Numbered from the stretch's first letter, positions 1-10,212 are shown. The stretch is DNA of 64,000 nt from UTCFX2 sp963726375 (GCA_963726375.1 CAVSCE010000011.1:62001-126000), one strand, 5' to 3'. Program-made: numbers and translations. The notes: generated from the letters alone by a model not told the origin.

Positions 1-1
1 T

Positions 2-742
2 GGTTACCTCCCCGAGCTGAAAGCGATCCCGGATGAGATCTTGAAGACGACGAAGCTGCTCTGGCTGAATTACCCAAACAATCCAACTGGGGCGGTAGCC
101 AACATGCAATTATTTGAAGCTGCGGTAGCCCTTGCCAGGAAGCATGGCTTCCTGGTCTGCCATGATGCTGCTTATGGGATGGTATATTTCGATGGGGTCC
201 AGCCGCTCAGCCTGCTTCAGGTGGAAGGAGCAAAAGACGTCGGGGTGGAGTTCAACACGCTCTCTAAGTCGCACAACATGGCCGGCTGGCGGACCGGAGC
301 GCTGATTGGCAATCGAGAGGCGGTAAAGGCGCTGTTCACACTGAAGACCAATGCCGACAGCAGCCATTTTCTCCCGATCTTCGAAGCCTCCACTGCGGCG
401 CTGACCGGCGATCAGACCTGGCTGGTGGAACGCAACCAGACTTACCGTCGCCGCCGGGATGCCCTGCTGAAGGGATTGCGCAGAGCCGGGATCGAAGCAG
501 CAGAGCCGCACGCCTCGCTGTACGTCTGGGCTCCGGTGCCGGAAGGCTGGGATTGTGAATCATTCGCTGTCGAAGCGCTCGAAAATGCCGGTGTCAGCCT
601 GACACCGGGCACGGTCTTTGGACCAGGCGGAGCAGGTTTTGTCAGGATCTCGATCACGGCTCCTGAAGAGCAGATCGAGATCGCGATGGAAAAGCTGGGC
701 TCATGGTTAGCCGATACGAAGAAGCCTTGGGTTCATCCATAA
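2..742 (+). CDS. Class I/II PLP aminotransferase (LL-diaminopimelate aminotransferase-like), 5' truncated by window edge
   Basis: The open frame runs in from the window edge, so the N-terminal part is missing. The visible 246 residues are the second half of a fold-type I aminotransferase. YPNNPTGA (about 30 residues in) is the conserved substrate/PLP loop of this family, and SKSHNMAGWRTG carries the Lys that forms the Schiff base with PLP. The C-terminal domain ends with a GPGGAGFVRIS motif holding the Arg that binds the substrate carboxylate. These motifs fit LL-diaminopimelate aminotransferase (DapL) or a related aspartate/alanine aminotransferase; the exact substrate cannot be decided. It lies 82 bp upstream of aroC on the same strand. 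Confidence 0.85.
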   Translation, partial: GYLPELKAIPDEILKTTKLLWLNYPNNPTGAVANMQLFEAAVALARKHGFLVCHDAAYGMVYFDGVQPLSLLQVEGAKDVGVEFNTLSKSHNMAGWRTGALIGNREAVKALFTLKTNADSSHFLPIFEASTAALTGDQTWLVERNQTYRRRRDALLKGLRRAGIEAAEPHASLYVWAPVPEGWDCESFAVEALENAGVSLTPGTVFGPGGAGFVRISITAPEEQIEIAMEKLGSWLADTKKPWVHP

Positions 743-824
743 GGAAAGTTGGATTCAGACGGCGTTGAATGCGAATACGAATTCCGAGTTATTGATACAG
801 GTTGAAAGGCGAAGGAGATAAGCA

Positions 825-2001
825 ATGCCGCTTCGATTTTTAACTGCTGGTGAATTGCACGGACCGGCGCTGGTTGCCGTGCTGGATGGTATGCCTGCCG
901 GGATCCGGTTGAACAGCGAAATCATCGACCAACAGCTCGCTCGCCGGCAGCAGGGATACGGCGCTGGACCACGCATGAAAATCGAGAAGGACCACGCCAG
1001 CATTTTAGGCGGGGTTATGGAAGGCTTTACGACCGGGGCGCCGCTGGTGTTTCAGATCCTAAATGGTGATCATGCCAGATGGAAAGGGAAATCCATCCCG
1101 CCGTTCACAATCCCGCGCCCCGGGCACGCTGACTTGAGCGGCGCGCTGAAATACGGCTATTCCGACCTGCGACCCGCGCTTGAGCGCGCCTTCTGCTCGC
1201 GAGACGGCCGCCCGCGTCGCGGTCGGCGCAGCCTGCCTGAGCTTCCTGGCTCACTTTGGGATCAAGGTTGGCGGGTACGTTCGATCCATCGCCGGGATTG
1301 AGGCTCAGATCGACGAAAATGAGCCCTTTTCAGCTCGTTTTGAGCGCTCAGAATCCAGTGAAGTCCGTTGTCCGGACCTATCTGCTGCTCACCAGATGGC
1401 CGACCGGATTCGCCAGGCAATGGCCGAGCGCGACACGCTGGGAGGGGTGATTGAGGTGACCGTAACGGACCTTCCGCCAGGGTTGGGATCCTATGCCCAA
1501 TGGGATCGCCGGCTGGAAGCCCGCCTCGGCGCAGCAGTGCTGAGTGTCCCGGCTGTTAAAGGTGTGGAATTTGGAAGCGCATTTGCAAACACAGCTCTTC
1601 CCGGCACCAGAGTCCATGATGCGATCCGAAAGGAAGGCGAGCTCCTGGTCCGTCCGACGAACCGGGCTGGAGGCCTGGAGGGTGGGGTGTCCAATGGGGA
1701 ACCGCTGGTCGTGAGGGCAGCGATGAAGCCGATCGCAACGACACTTGCACCGCAGCAGACCGTCGACCTGGTCAGCGGCATGGAAACCAGCACTCAGTAC
1801 GAGCGGTCGGATTTCTGCCCGGTGCCGCGGGCGGTGCCCATTCTGGAAGCGATGGTTGCGTTCGTGGTCTCTGACGTTCTGATCGAAAAACTAGGAGGTG
1901 ACACCCTCAGCGAAATGTTGGACCGCTTCGCAACACTCCCCAGGGCCAGGCTCTCTGATTTAACGATGGATGGGACGCCGCACCTGTTTTGGCCTGAATG
2001 A
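825..2001 (+). CDS. aroC: Chorismate synthase (frame broken near 1191)
   Basis: Chorismate synthase makes chorismate from 5-enolpyruvylshikimate-3-phosphate using reduced FMN, the last step of the shikimate pathway. The start at 825 has AAGGAG just upstream. The N-terminal frame carries the family start (MPLRFLTAGELHGPAL) and RRQQGYGAGPRMKIE, and after a one-base insertion around 1191 the next frame continues with the signature SARETAARVAVGA. Removing that base gives about 391 residues, the normal length. The end contains the conserved AMKPIATTL segment. Residue 11 is Leu (codon 855-857) where the family has Ser in GESHG; this may be another base error. Part of an aro block with aroKB and aroQ. 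Confidence 0.93.
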
Positions 2002-2079
2002 CCCGGAACCTTTTCTCTTCAGTATCGTCTGATCACAAGATGAAGCAAGCCATTGGTTCAGAGTATTGAGGAGGCAGAC

Positions 2080-3399
2080 ATGAAGCTACATAACAACAGA
2101 CGACCGGATTGGCTCTGGATTGGAGTAATTGGGTTGGGCGCGATATTGAACGCATGCGGACCGGCAGGGATGCCGGGCGATCCGAAGGGCAGTGTGATGC
2201 AGTCGAAAGTTCAACGCATTGAGAACCCGCAGGTCCCAGCGGAAAATCTGGCCGATCTGGTGGACGGCAACCAGACCTTTGGGCTGGATTTCTACCAGAA
2301 GATCCGGGAAAAAGCCGGCAACCAGTTCTTCTCCCCGTACAGCCTTTCGACAGCTTTGGCGATGACATATGGCGGGGCGCGTGGAATTACGGAGGAACAA
2401 ATGGCTGCTGTGCTCCATTTTGGCCTCCCCCAGGAGAGCCTGCACCCGGCTTATAATGCCCTGGACCAGCAGATCAATCAAAACAGCAAAAAAACATCCA
2501 GCGCAGACCACCAACCTTTTCAGCTGGATACGGCGAATTCGATCTGGGGCCAGAAAGGGTATCCTTTCCTTCCAGAATACCTGGATCTGTTAGCCCAACA
2601 CTATGGAGCCGGTCTGCGCCTGACTGATTTTGTCAAGGATGCCGAAAATGCCAGGCTGGAAATCAACCGTTGGGTCAGCGAGAAAACCCAGGATAAGATC
2701 AAAGACCTGATCCCGAAAGGCGGCGTCAATGAAGACACCCGCCTGGTCCTGGCAAACGCGATCTACTTCAAAGCCGACTGGCTGTTTCCGTTTGAAAAGG
2801 ACAGAACCGCCGACCGGCCTTTCCACCTCCTGGACGGGACGCAGATCGATGTCCCTACCATGAGCTTTGATGGGGCGAAGAAACTGGCATATCTGGCCGG
2901 GGAGGGGTTCCATGCGGTCGAGCTGCCTTACCAGGGCGAGCAGGTCAGCATGCTGATCATGGTGCCTGATGAGGGAGGTCTCGAGGATTTTGAAGCGGGA
3001 TTGGACGGGTTGAAATTAAACCAGATCCAAACATCCGTCCAGCCGACCCTGCTCAGCCTGTATCTGCCGAAATTTGAGTTCACAGTCGATTACCAGCTCA
3101 GCGACCTGCTGGTTGATATGGGGATGCCGGATGCTTTCTGTACCGGAAGCCCGGATTTCTCCGGGATGGATGGAGAAGGGAACCTGTGTATCGATAAAGT
3201 CTTCCACAAGGCTTTTGTTGCCGTCGATGAAAAGGGGACCGAAGCGGCTGCGGCTTCCGCAATAGTGATGATGGAAATGTCTGCGGTGGTTGACCAACCC
3301 GTCGTATTGAACGTGGACCGGCCGTTCCTGTTCCAGATTTTCCACAAACCGACGGGAACGGTGCTGTTCATGGGCAGGGTAGTCGACCCGCGCAAGTGA
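2080..3399 (+). CDS. Serpin-family protease inhibitor lipoprotein
   Basis: This 439-residue protein starts at ATG 2080, preceded by GAGGAGG. Residues 10-26 form a lipoprotein signal peptide ending in the lipobox LNAC (Cys26), so the protein is predicted to be anchored outside the membrane. The rest is a full serpin domain, including the strand and breach motifs LVLANAIYFKADW and the C-terminal DRPFLFQIFHKPTGTVLFMGR. The reactive-centre loop hinge EKGTEAAAASA is the small-residue type seen in inhibitory serpins. Counting from the hinge Gly as P15 puts Met400-Ser401 at P1-P1', suggesting a target of the elastase or subtilisin kind. It lies between aroC and aroKB without an obvious link to them. 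Function by family; target is inference. Confidence 0.93.
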   Translation: MKLHNNRRPDWLWIGVIGLGAILNACGPAGMPGDPKGSVMQSKVQRIENPQVPAENLADLVDGNQTFGLDFYQKIREKAGNQFFSPYSLSTALAMTYGGARGITEEQMAAVLHFGLPQESLHPAYNALDQQINQNSKKTSSADHQPFQLDTANSIWGQKGYPFLPEYLDLLAQHYGAGLRLTDFVKDAENARLEINRWVSEKTQDKIKDLIPKGGVNEDTRLVLANAIYFKADWLFPFEKDRTADRPFHLLDGTQIDVPTMSFDGAKKLAYLAGEGFHAVELPYQGEQVSMLIMVPDEGGLEDFEAGLDGLKLNQIQTSVQPTLLSLYLPKFEFTVDYQLSDLLVDMGMPDAFCTGSPDFSGMDGEGNLCIDKVFHKAFVAVDEKGTEAAAASAIVMMEMSAVVDQPVVLNVDRPFLFQIFHKPTGTVLFMGRVVDPRK

Positions 3400-3435
3400 G
3401 AGCTTGGAACGGATAGAAACGAGAAGCAGGACTTC

Positions 3436-5004
3436 ATGCCACGGGATTTCATATTTATATACGGTCCGCCAGCTTCAGGGAAGACTACCATCGGCCGGGT
3501 CCTGGCGGAAAACCTGGGATTGGCATTTTACGACCTCGATGAACGGATCGAACTTCAACAGGGTCGGACCATCCCGGAGATCTTTGAGTCTGCCGGGGAG
3601 GCTGGATTTCGACTCTGCGAAGCTGAAGCGCTGAGGGATGTCACCCTCAGCCCGTCCGGAGTTCTGCGCCCTGGGGGGAGGCGCGCTGCTGCTGCAGCAA
3701 AACCGGTCGCTGGTGGAATCAAACGGGCGTGTCCTCTGTCTTTCCGCTCCCTTTGAGATGATTTTGAACCGGTTAGGCGGAGAAGAGGGCGGACGCCCGC
3801 TTCTTAACGGAGATTCCAAAGCACAGCTTCGTCTTCTTCTTGAACACCGCGCCAGACATTACGCTTCGTTTCCGATCCAGCTCTCGAGTGCGGATTTGGA
3901 TGTAACCCAGACCGCCTGGCAGGCACAAATCCTGCTTGGGAGATACCTGGTCGGAGGGATGGGAAAGCCGTATGAGGTGCGCATCCAACCCGGCAGCCTT
4001 GGCGACCTGGGCGAGATGCTGCAGCGATCGACACCTGACCGGTCCGCTGGCAGTCGTGAGCGACAGCAATGTGGCGGAGATCTATGCACCTCCGCTGATG
4101 GCTTCGCTCCACCGTTCCGGTTACAGCGCCGATTCGATCGTCATTCCAGCTGGCGAAGCTCATAAAACCTTCGCTACGGTCCAGAAACTCCTGGACGGTT
4201 TCATTAACTACGGACTGGATCGCTCCAGCACCGTGGTCGCTCTGGGGGGTGGTGTGGTCGGGGACCTGGCCGGCTTCGCAGCAGCGATCTTTTTGAGGGG
4301 GGTGCGCTGGGTTGCAGTTCCGACCTCGCTGCTTGCGATGGTCGATGCCAGCCTGGGAGGGAAGACCGGAGCTGACCTTCCGCAGGGGAAAAACCTGGTC
4401 GGAGCCTTCCACCCACCGGCGCTGGTGCTGGCTGACTTAGAAACGCTGGCCACGCTCCCAGAGGTGGAGCTGCGCAACGGCCTGGCTGAAGTAATAAAAC
4501 ACGGTTTGATCGGTGATCCGCAGCTGTTTGACCTGTGCTCGATGGGCATAACAGGGATTCGCGATGATTTTGTCGGCTTGATCCGCCGGGCCGTGGCCGT
4601 GAAAGTAAGTGTGATTAGATCCGATCCGTATGAGCAGGGACCGCGAGCCACTCTTAACCTTGGCCATACGCTCGGGCACGGACTCGAGCTGGCCACGGAT
4701 TTCAAGTTGCGCCACGGTGAGGCAGTCTCAATTGGGACAGTTGCCGCAGCCAGGCTGGCGGAACGGATGAAGATCGCTCCCGATGGCCTGGCGGAAAAGG
4801 TTGAAAAATGCCTGGAGAGGCTTAGGCCTGCCTGTTCAAATCCCTCCCGGAGTTGATCGAGAGCGCCTGATTTCAGCGATGAGCAGGGATAAAAAACGCC
4901 GCTCGGGAAGCCTGCGGATTGTTCTTCCCGAGCGAATTGGCCTGGTGCGCTGGGGGGTCGAAATCGACGACCCGGCCCGTTTGGTTGAAGTGATGGAATA
5001 TTGA
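3436..5004 (+). CDS. aroKB: Bifunctional shikimate kinase / 3-dehydroquinate synthase (three frame breaks)
   Basis: Two shikimate-pathway enzymes are fused. Residues 1 to about 165 are shikimate kinase, with Walker A GPPASGKTT (residues 10-18), the DLDERIE acceptor region and the CALGGGALL motif. A linker around LLGRYLVGGMGKPYEV leads in one unbroken frame into 3-dehydroquinate synthase, with ALGGGVVGDLAGF, the NAD/metal segment and the zinc ligand helix NLGHTLGHGLE. The frame moves by +1 near 3640-3660, near 4025 and near 4823; correcting these gives about 521 residues. Because the middle frame spans the domain boundary, the fusion is real and not produced by the errors. Such fusions are known in other bacteria. 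A weak GCAGGA ribosome site precedes 3436. Confidence 0.9.
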
Positions 5005-5066
5005 ATTTGTCTCCGGTTGGTTGTTGATCGAAATGATGGAGTTCTAATGGAACAAAGAGGAATGCG

Positions 5067-5522
5067 ATGATCCCTATCCTGGTTCTGCACGGTCCTAACC
5101 TCAACTTGCTGGGCGAGCGAGAGCCGGAAATCTACGGCCGACTGACGCTTGCAGAGCTTGACCGTCGTCTGGTGGAGATTGGTAAAACGCTGGGTCTGGA
5201 AGTGCGTTCATTCCAGTCAAACGGCGAGGGCGAGCTGATCGACGCGCTCCAGGATGCGCGCAGATGGGCGAAAGGAGTGGTCTTCAACCCAGGCGGCTAT
5301 ACCCACACCTCGGTCGCACTGCGCGACGCCGTCGCGGCGATCCAGATCCCGGTCGTCGAAGTGCATCTCTCCAATGTCCACGCCCGCGAGTCCTTCCGGC
5401 GGGAATCGCTGATCTCTCCGGTATGCGCTGGCAGCATCGCCGGCTTTGGATGGCATTCGTACAGCCTGGGGATGCAGGCGATTGCAGATCTGGCTGCAGA
5501 AGTGAAAAATGTGGGGAATTAG
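5067..5522 (+). CDS. aroQ: Type II 3-dehydroquinate dehydratase
   Basis: A complete 151-residue type II dehydroquinase, which dehydrates 3-dehydroquinate to 3-dehydroshikimate. It has the N-terminal signature GPNLNLLGEREPEIYG with the catalytic Tyr23 on the flexible lid, the FNPGGYTHTS loop and the EVHLSN motif with the catalytic His. AGAGGA lies just upstream of ATG 5067. It is the last intact gene of the aro block and follows aroKB by 62 bp, so the three aro genes are probably co-transcribed. Confidence 0.95.
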   Translation: MIPILVLHGPNLNLLGEREPEIYGRLTLAELDRRLVEIGKTLGLEVRSFQSNGEGELIDALQDARRWAKGVVFNPGGYTHTSVALRDAVAAIQIPVVEVHLSNVHARESFRRESLISPVCAGSIAGFGWHSYSLGMQAIADLAAEVKNVGN

Positions 5523-5526
5523 CAGT

Positions 5527-6085
5527 TTAGAGCTGCCCGGACTTTGAAAGGCTCTCCAGCCGGGCCAGGTAGGCTGGATCAGAGTAGCGCTCCAGAGCGA
5601 AAGCAGGTGCATAATCCGGAAGAGCCAGGCCAGCCACGTGGTTGGCGAGCAGCTCGCCTGAAGCGCAGGCAGCCATCACGCCGAAACCAGAGAGAGCCCC
5701 GATCAGGTAGGCTCCCTCAACACCCATAGGGCCGATTAAAGGGCGGTTATCGCGCGTCCTGGTGGATTATCCGCCATCCAGCCCGGCGTACGTGCAGAGC
5801 GGCCAGGACGTTTTCGCTCAAATATGGGAGATTTGCCTAAATGAGATCACGGTCGAGCAGCAGATCGGCGCCGGCTGACTCGCGGCTGCAGACATCCGGA
5901 TCGGCCGGTCAGGCCACCAGTTTCGATAACATTCGGTGGAATGATCGCTGGTGAGGCTCGAGTGGGGGCAGCTCGTCCACCAGGATGACGTCTCGGATCC
6001 CGGCTCGGGTAGAAAGGAAGTAAGCCGCACTGACACCGGCAATCCCGGCGCCACAGATCACAATATCAGCACGCAGGTCAACCAT
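5527..6085 (-). pseudogene. Decayed FAD-dependent oxidoreductase (DadA/sarcosine-oxidase type)
   Basis: Only scattered pieces of a gene that is normally about 1.1-1.2 kb are left in 559 bp. From ATG 6085 the sequence encodes a Rossmann FAD motif (VICGAGIAGVSAAYFL). A second frame gives LTSDHSTECYRNWWP, typical of this oxidoreductase family. A third piece reads NLPYLSENVLAALHVRRAGW behind an in-frame TAG. The C-terminal piece is GVEGAYLIGALSGFGVMAACASGELL. The pieces are in the right order but in different frames, and the parts between them are missing, which goes beyond the one-base breaks seen elsewhere here. I read it as a genuine remnant wedged between aroQ and alaX. Confidence 0.75.
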
Positions 6086-6104
6086 CGTTCAAAATCCAAC
6101 CGCC

Positions 6105-6827
6105 TCAATCTTCAATCGCGATATAAATGCGCTTGTTGATCTTGCCCTTGCTCTTGTAATCAACGACCCGGATCTTGCCGACTTCGGATGTGGTGGCAAC
6201 ATGCGTTCCACCATCTGCCTGCAGGTCCAATCCGACTATCTCTACCACCCTCACCTGCTGGATCCCTTCCGGGAGCAGGTTGATCTTTGTCCGGATCAGG
6301 TCCGGGATCGCGAACGCCTGTTGCCGGGGTAAAATCGACACGTGGATCGGTAAGTCTTTCGCGACTTCAAGGTTCACAGCTTGTTGGATCGAGTTGACCA
6401 GCTCGCGCTGCATGGTTTCGAACTCAAAATCCATTCGTCCTTCGAGCGGGTCCATATCGCCGCCCGTGACTGAAGCTCCATAGTCGCGAAAAACAACACC
6501 GCAGAGGATGTGAAGCGCAGTATGGGTTCGCATCAATTTGTGGCGGCGGTCCCAGTCGATCGAGCCTTCAATTTCTGCACCGATTTCCGGAAAAGGCGTC
6601 TCGCCTTCAATGTAGTGGAATACTTCATCGCCGATTTTCTTTGCCCGCCGGACAGGAAATGCCAGCGCACCTGATTTTAAAAGCCCGCTGTCCGCTGGCT
6701 GACCCCCGCCGCCTGGATAGAAAGCGCTGCAGTCCAGGCCTAAAGCGCGGTTTTCGGCGTCGACTGAAGTAACGTGCGCGTGAAATGTCTTCAGATAACT
6801 ATCGGTCTGGTACAGTAAATCTGTCAT
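6105..6827 (-). CDS. alaX: Alanyl-tRNA editing protein AlaX
   Basis: A 240-residue free-standing homologue of the editing domain of alanyl-tRNA synthetase, which removes serine or glycine wrongly attached to tRNA-Ala. The N-terminal GGGGQPADSG motif, the metal-binding RTHTALHIL (HxxxH) and the C-terminal GGTHVATTSEVG are all present. The position before GGTH is QAD where alanyl-tRNA synthetase has a zinc-ligand Cys; an Asp here is seen in some AlaX subfamilies. The start at 6827 has GAGGA upstream. It is divergent from the deacetylase gene at 7023. Confidence 0.92.
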   Translation of the reverse strand: MTDLLYQTDSYLKTFHAHVTSVDAENRALGLDCSAFYPGGGGQPADSGLLKSGALAFPVRRAKKIGDEVFHYIEGETPFPEIGAEIEGSIDWDRRHKLMRTHTALHILCGVVFRDYGASVTGGDMDPLEGRMDFEFETMQRELVNSIQQAVNLEVAKDLPIHVSILPRQQAFAIPDLIRTKINLLPEGIQQVRVVEIVGLDLQADGGTHVATTSEVGKIRVVDYKSKGKINKRIYIAIED

Positions 6828-7022
6828 GGTTTCCTCGGGTTAATTCTATGGTCTCTCAGCACGTCTCCTGCAGATTTATTGTACCAGCCTCTTTATGCGA
6901 TGAAGAATCCTGGTTGATCGTGGTATGATTCCGAGCAAGCGAGGAAACGCGATCGGCGGAAAGGGAACACCGCTGGCAGGTTTTCCATGCAATAAACAAT
7001 AATCGATCCTGTAGAAGTTGAA

Positions 7023-8069
7023 ATGATGACGGCAGAGCTTGCCCTGTTTTATCCTGAAGGTCACGCAGCCCATTTTGAGTACGGACACCCTGAACGGCCG
7101 GAACGCGTCGAGGCGGTTCGCCAGGCGCTGGTTCAAGCTGGATTATGGGATCCGTTTCCACACCTGGGACCGCTGGAGATTTCGATGGACCTGGCGGTTC
7201 GAGTTCATTCATCCAGTTATCTTTTGGTTCTTGAAAGAGCCTGTACGCAGGGCGCTCATCTGGACATGGACACATACACGACCCCTGAATCATGGCAACT
7301 TGCCTGGAATGCAGCCGGCGGGGGAACCGCGGTGGCTGCGGCGGTCTGGAAAGGCGATGCCAGGCGCGGTTTTGCCCTCACCCGACCGCCCGGCCACCAT
7401 GCCACGAAAACGCGCGGGATGGGATTTTGTTTGATGAATAATATCGCTCTGGCAGCCGAATACCTGCTTACGTGCCCGCTTGGTTCAGCTCGCAGTCCAT
7501 CCCGTTTGGCGATTGTTGACCTGGACCTGCATCACGGCAACGGTACACAGGAGATCTTCTACCAGCGCCGCGATGTGCTTTTCATTTCGACCCACCAGTC
7601 TCCTTTTTATCCAGGCAGCGGCCGCCTGGAAGAACGCGGTTCTGGAGAGGGTTTCGGTTACACAGCGAATATCCCCTTCCCACGAAACACCGGCGATAAG
7701 GGCTTTCGGGCAGCAATGGATGAAATAATCCTGCCGCTCCTCGATCGGTTTCGGCCTGAAATGCTGCTGGTCAGCATCGGTTTTGACACTCATTGGCGTG
7801 ATCCGCTTGGTTCGCTCATCATGTCGGCGGCAGGTTTGGGTGCGCTGATTGGGTCGCTGGCGCAGTTTGCCGACCAGAATTGCTCGGGAAAGATTGCGCT
7901 TTTCCTGGAAGGCGGCTATGACCTGGGGGTCGCTCGCGCTTGCGGGCTGGCTTCAGCTGCTGCCCTGCTTGGTATCCAATCCGAAGACTCGCTTGGTCCG
8001 CCACCTTACGAAGAAGGCAGCGGCTGGAAGGATGTCTTAAGCCAGGCAAAATCGCTCTGGTTTTCTTGA
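7023..8069 (+). CDS. Histone deacetylase-like amidohydrolase
   Basis: A 348-residue member of the zinc-dependent HDAC/acetylpolyamine amidohydrolase superfamily. It shows the conserved RPPGHHATKTRGMGFC (charge-relay His pair), the metal-ligand segment DLDLHHGNGTQ, the STHQSPFYPGSG loop and the late GFDTHWRDPLG with the second metal-ligand Asp. Bacterial relatives deacetylate small acylated amines or protein lysines; the substrate here is unknown. There are two in-frame ATGs at 7023 and 7026 and only a weak ribosome site (GTAGAAG). Confidence 0.93.
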   Translation: MMTAELALFYPEGHAAHFEYGHPERPERVEAVRQALVQAGLWDPFPHLGPLEISMDLAVRVHSSSYLLVLERACTQGAHLDMDTYTTPESWQLAWNAAGGGTAVAAAVWKGDARRGFALTRPPGHHATKTRGMGFCLMNNIALAAEYLLTCPLGSARSPSRLAIVDLDLHHGNGTQEIFYQRRDVLFISTHQSPFYPGSGRLEERGSGEGFGYTANIPFPRNTGDKGFRAAMDEIILPLLDRFRPEMLLVSIGFDTHWRDPLGSLIMSAAGLGALIGSLAQFADQNCSGKIALFLEGGYDLGVARACGLASAAALLGIQSEDSLGPPPYEEGSGWKDVLSQAKSLWFS

Positions 8070-8176
8070 AATCGATCCGGGGTTGGACCAACTACCGTAT
8101 AATTGGTGAAAATCATCTGTAAAAAGATTTGAAAAAAGAAGATGAAATCTTCGTATACAGGAGCTGAAAAAAATAA

Positions 8177-10172
8177 ATGAACGAGCAAACAGCTATCTTT
8201 ATTGATTTCGAAAATGTCGCACTCTGGGCTGAACGGGAATTCTATGATTTCGAAGTCACCGCATTGATGGAGTACCTGCAGAGCCGTGGGCCAGCGGTTG
8301 TGAAGCGAGCCTATGCAGATTGGTCGCGATTTTCGCGTTATCGCGAAGCGATGATGAATAATTCGATTGACCTGATCCAGATATTCAGCATCCGGTCAGG
8401 TAAAAATCGCGCCGATATCCGGATGGCGATCGATGCCTTTGAAATCGCGATAACTCGACCGCAAATTCACACATTCGTAATTGTCTCCGGGGACAGCGAT
8501 TTCAGCCCGCTGGCGGCCAAGCTTCGAGAATACGGGCGCTACACCATAGGGATCGGCCCGCGCAGCAGCACGCACGACCTGCTCGTCCGCTCATGCGATG
8601 AATTTATTTATCTGGAGACGGCGTTAGGCGAAACAGCAGACCTCGATGAGCAGTCTTGCGTCGAGATCGAAGATGCGCGCGGCTTGCTGAAGAAAGCACT
8701 CCATGCACATGGACAGCGGGGAGATTTACCGGTGCTCGCCTCCCGCCTGAAGCAAACGATGCTCCTGGTGAACCCGGCTTTCAATGAGGCGAACTTTGGT
8801 TACACTCAATTCAAGGACTGGCTTCTGGATAACAGCGACCTGGTGCAGCTGGTGGTCAAGGACCTGCAGTTTTTTGCAGCTCCTCTGGAATCCGAAACTG
8901 GAGGCTATCAGGATGTTGAAATTTCTGAGAAAGAAAGGGTTGATCCTCCCACCTCCGCTTTTATTGAAAAACAATTCAATCCTCGCCTGACGCTGGATGC
9001 TCAATATAAGCAAGTTTTTGCGAGGCTGAAGCTGACCCAGATCGACCTGGCCACCCGCCGGGATGTCCTGCGGGATATTTACCGTGAGCTGATTGAACAT
9101 CCGGGGGAGCAGTCGATGGATGAGCTGCTGGATGAGTTGGAAGGGCGTTATCAGGTTCAAGGCTTGATCCGAACCAGAGAGACCCTGCGTGATATCTCGC
9201 AGCTGGCCTTTCGCCAGGGTGCATTTGATTACGCCGGACAGCCCGTTTCTCCCTATTCGAAAATCCGCATCGCGGCAGGGATAAAAAGCGAGTCTGATTT
9301 CGTCGGCCGAGCTGAATCAGATTTCATCTTTGCAATAGTTCGTTCCGGGCTGGAAATTGATTTTGGAGAGCTCGCATATTTGCTGATGAATGACCGCAGC
9401 CAGGAGGATCAGATCCATATGCTGCTCGATGACCTCTACGATCGCGGGGCAATCGTCTATAAAAACGACCGTTATACGATCGCAGGTCAGAGCAATATCC
9501 CCTTTGCTGAGGATCCAGCCTTGCGGGTCCTTTTTCGCGATATCGAGCAAATTGAAATCCCAGAAGGCACTCACCCTGGCGTTGAAAGCGCCCGTTCTCT
9601 TGCGAAAAAGGCGATGCTCCAGCGATCCCAGGATTTTGCCGCATCAAGCAGTACTTATTTACTTGCCTGTAAGCTGCAGTGGGATGCCGTAGAACGGTCG
9701 CTTGAAGGAGCAACTCTTGAAGAGCTGCGTTGGTACATGGCCTCGTTACGCCTCGGCGATAGCCGGCAAACTATCGCAGGTCAACCGCGATTACGCAGGC
9801 GCGCGACCGTATTACCTGGCATTCTTTGACCTGGTGCAGGAGGATGACCCTCTCTGGGGTCGGATGCGAGGCCTGATCAACCCGATGCTGGCTTATTACT
9901 GGTCTAACTCCGGGAGAGAGCTGGATATCAACGTGAGCAATTGGAACCTGAGCATGGCCTCTCCGGCTCAAATCGCCGTTTATGCTGCGACCCATTCGAA
10001 TCCTGATCTGAGAAAGCTCTGGCATAAAATAACCGTTGATCTGGCTCAGATCAACCCGCGCGTTTTACAACGAATTGCAAACCAGCTGATGCTGAACAAA
10101 ACTGACCACCCTGAAAATGCCCGGGTCGCGGAGATCATCGAAGAGATTTTGATGGAATCGAGCCCGGTGTAA
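8177..10172 (+). CDS. NYN (LabA-like PIN) domain protein with OST-HTH/LOTUS-like region; frame break near 9745-9790
   Basis: The first 150 residues form a NYN domain, a PIN-fold nuclease relative: IFIDFENVALW holds the first acidic metal ligand, KNRADIRMAIDAFE the second and VSGDSDFSPLAAKLREYG the third. Behind it, around residues 165-235, comes a winged-helix region resembling OST-HTH/LOTUS (LLKKALHAHGQRGDLPVLASRLK), then a second helical part. The frame moves by +1 between about 9745 and 9790 and continues to 10172, giving about 664 residues. Bacterial NYN-LOTUS proteins are thought to act on RNA, but the role of this one is unknown. A TATAAT box at 8098-8103 may serve it. Confidence 0.8.
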
Positions 10173-10212
10173 GGGCTGCAGCTTCGAATCCAATCCCTAA
10201 CTTGAGGAAATT

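Noticed and set aside
8098..8103. TATAAT upstream of the NYN gene and similar boxes at 11247 and 54919 as full promoters.
   Set aside because: No -35 box lies at an acceptable distance, so I mention them only in the gene entries.
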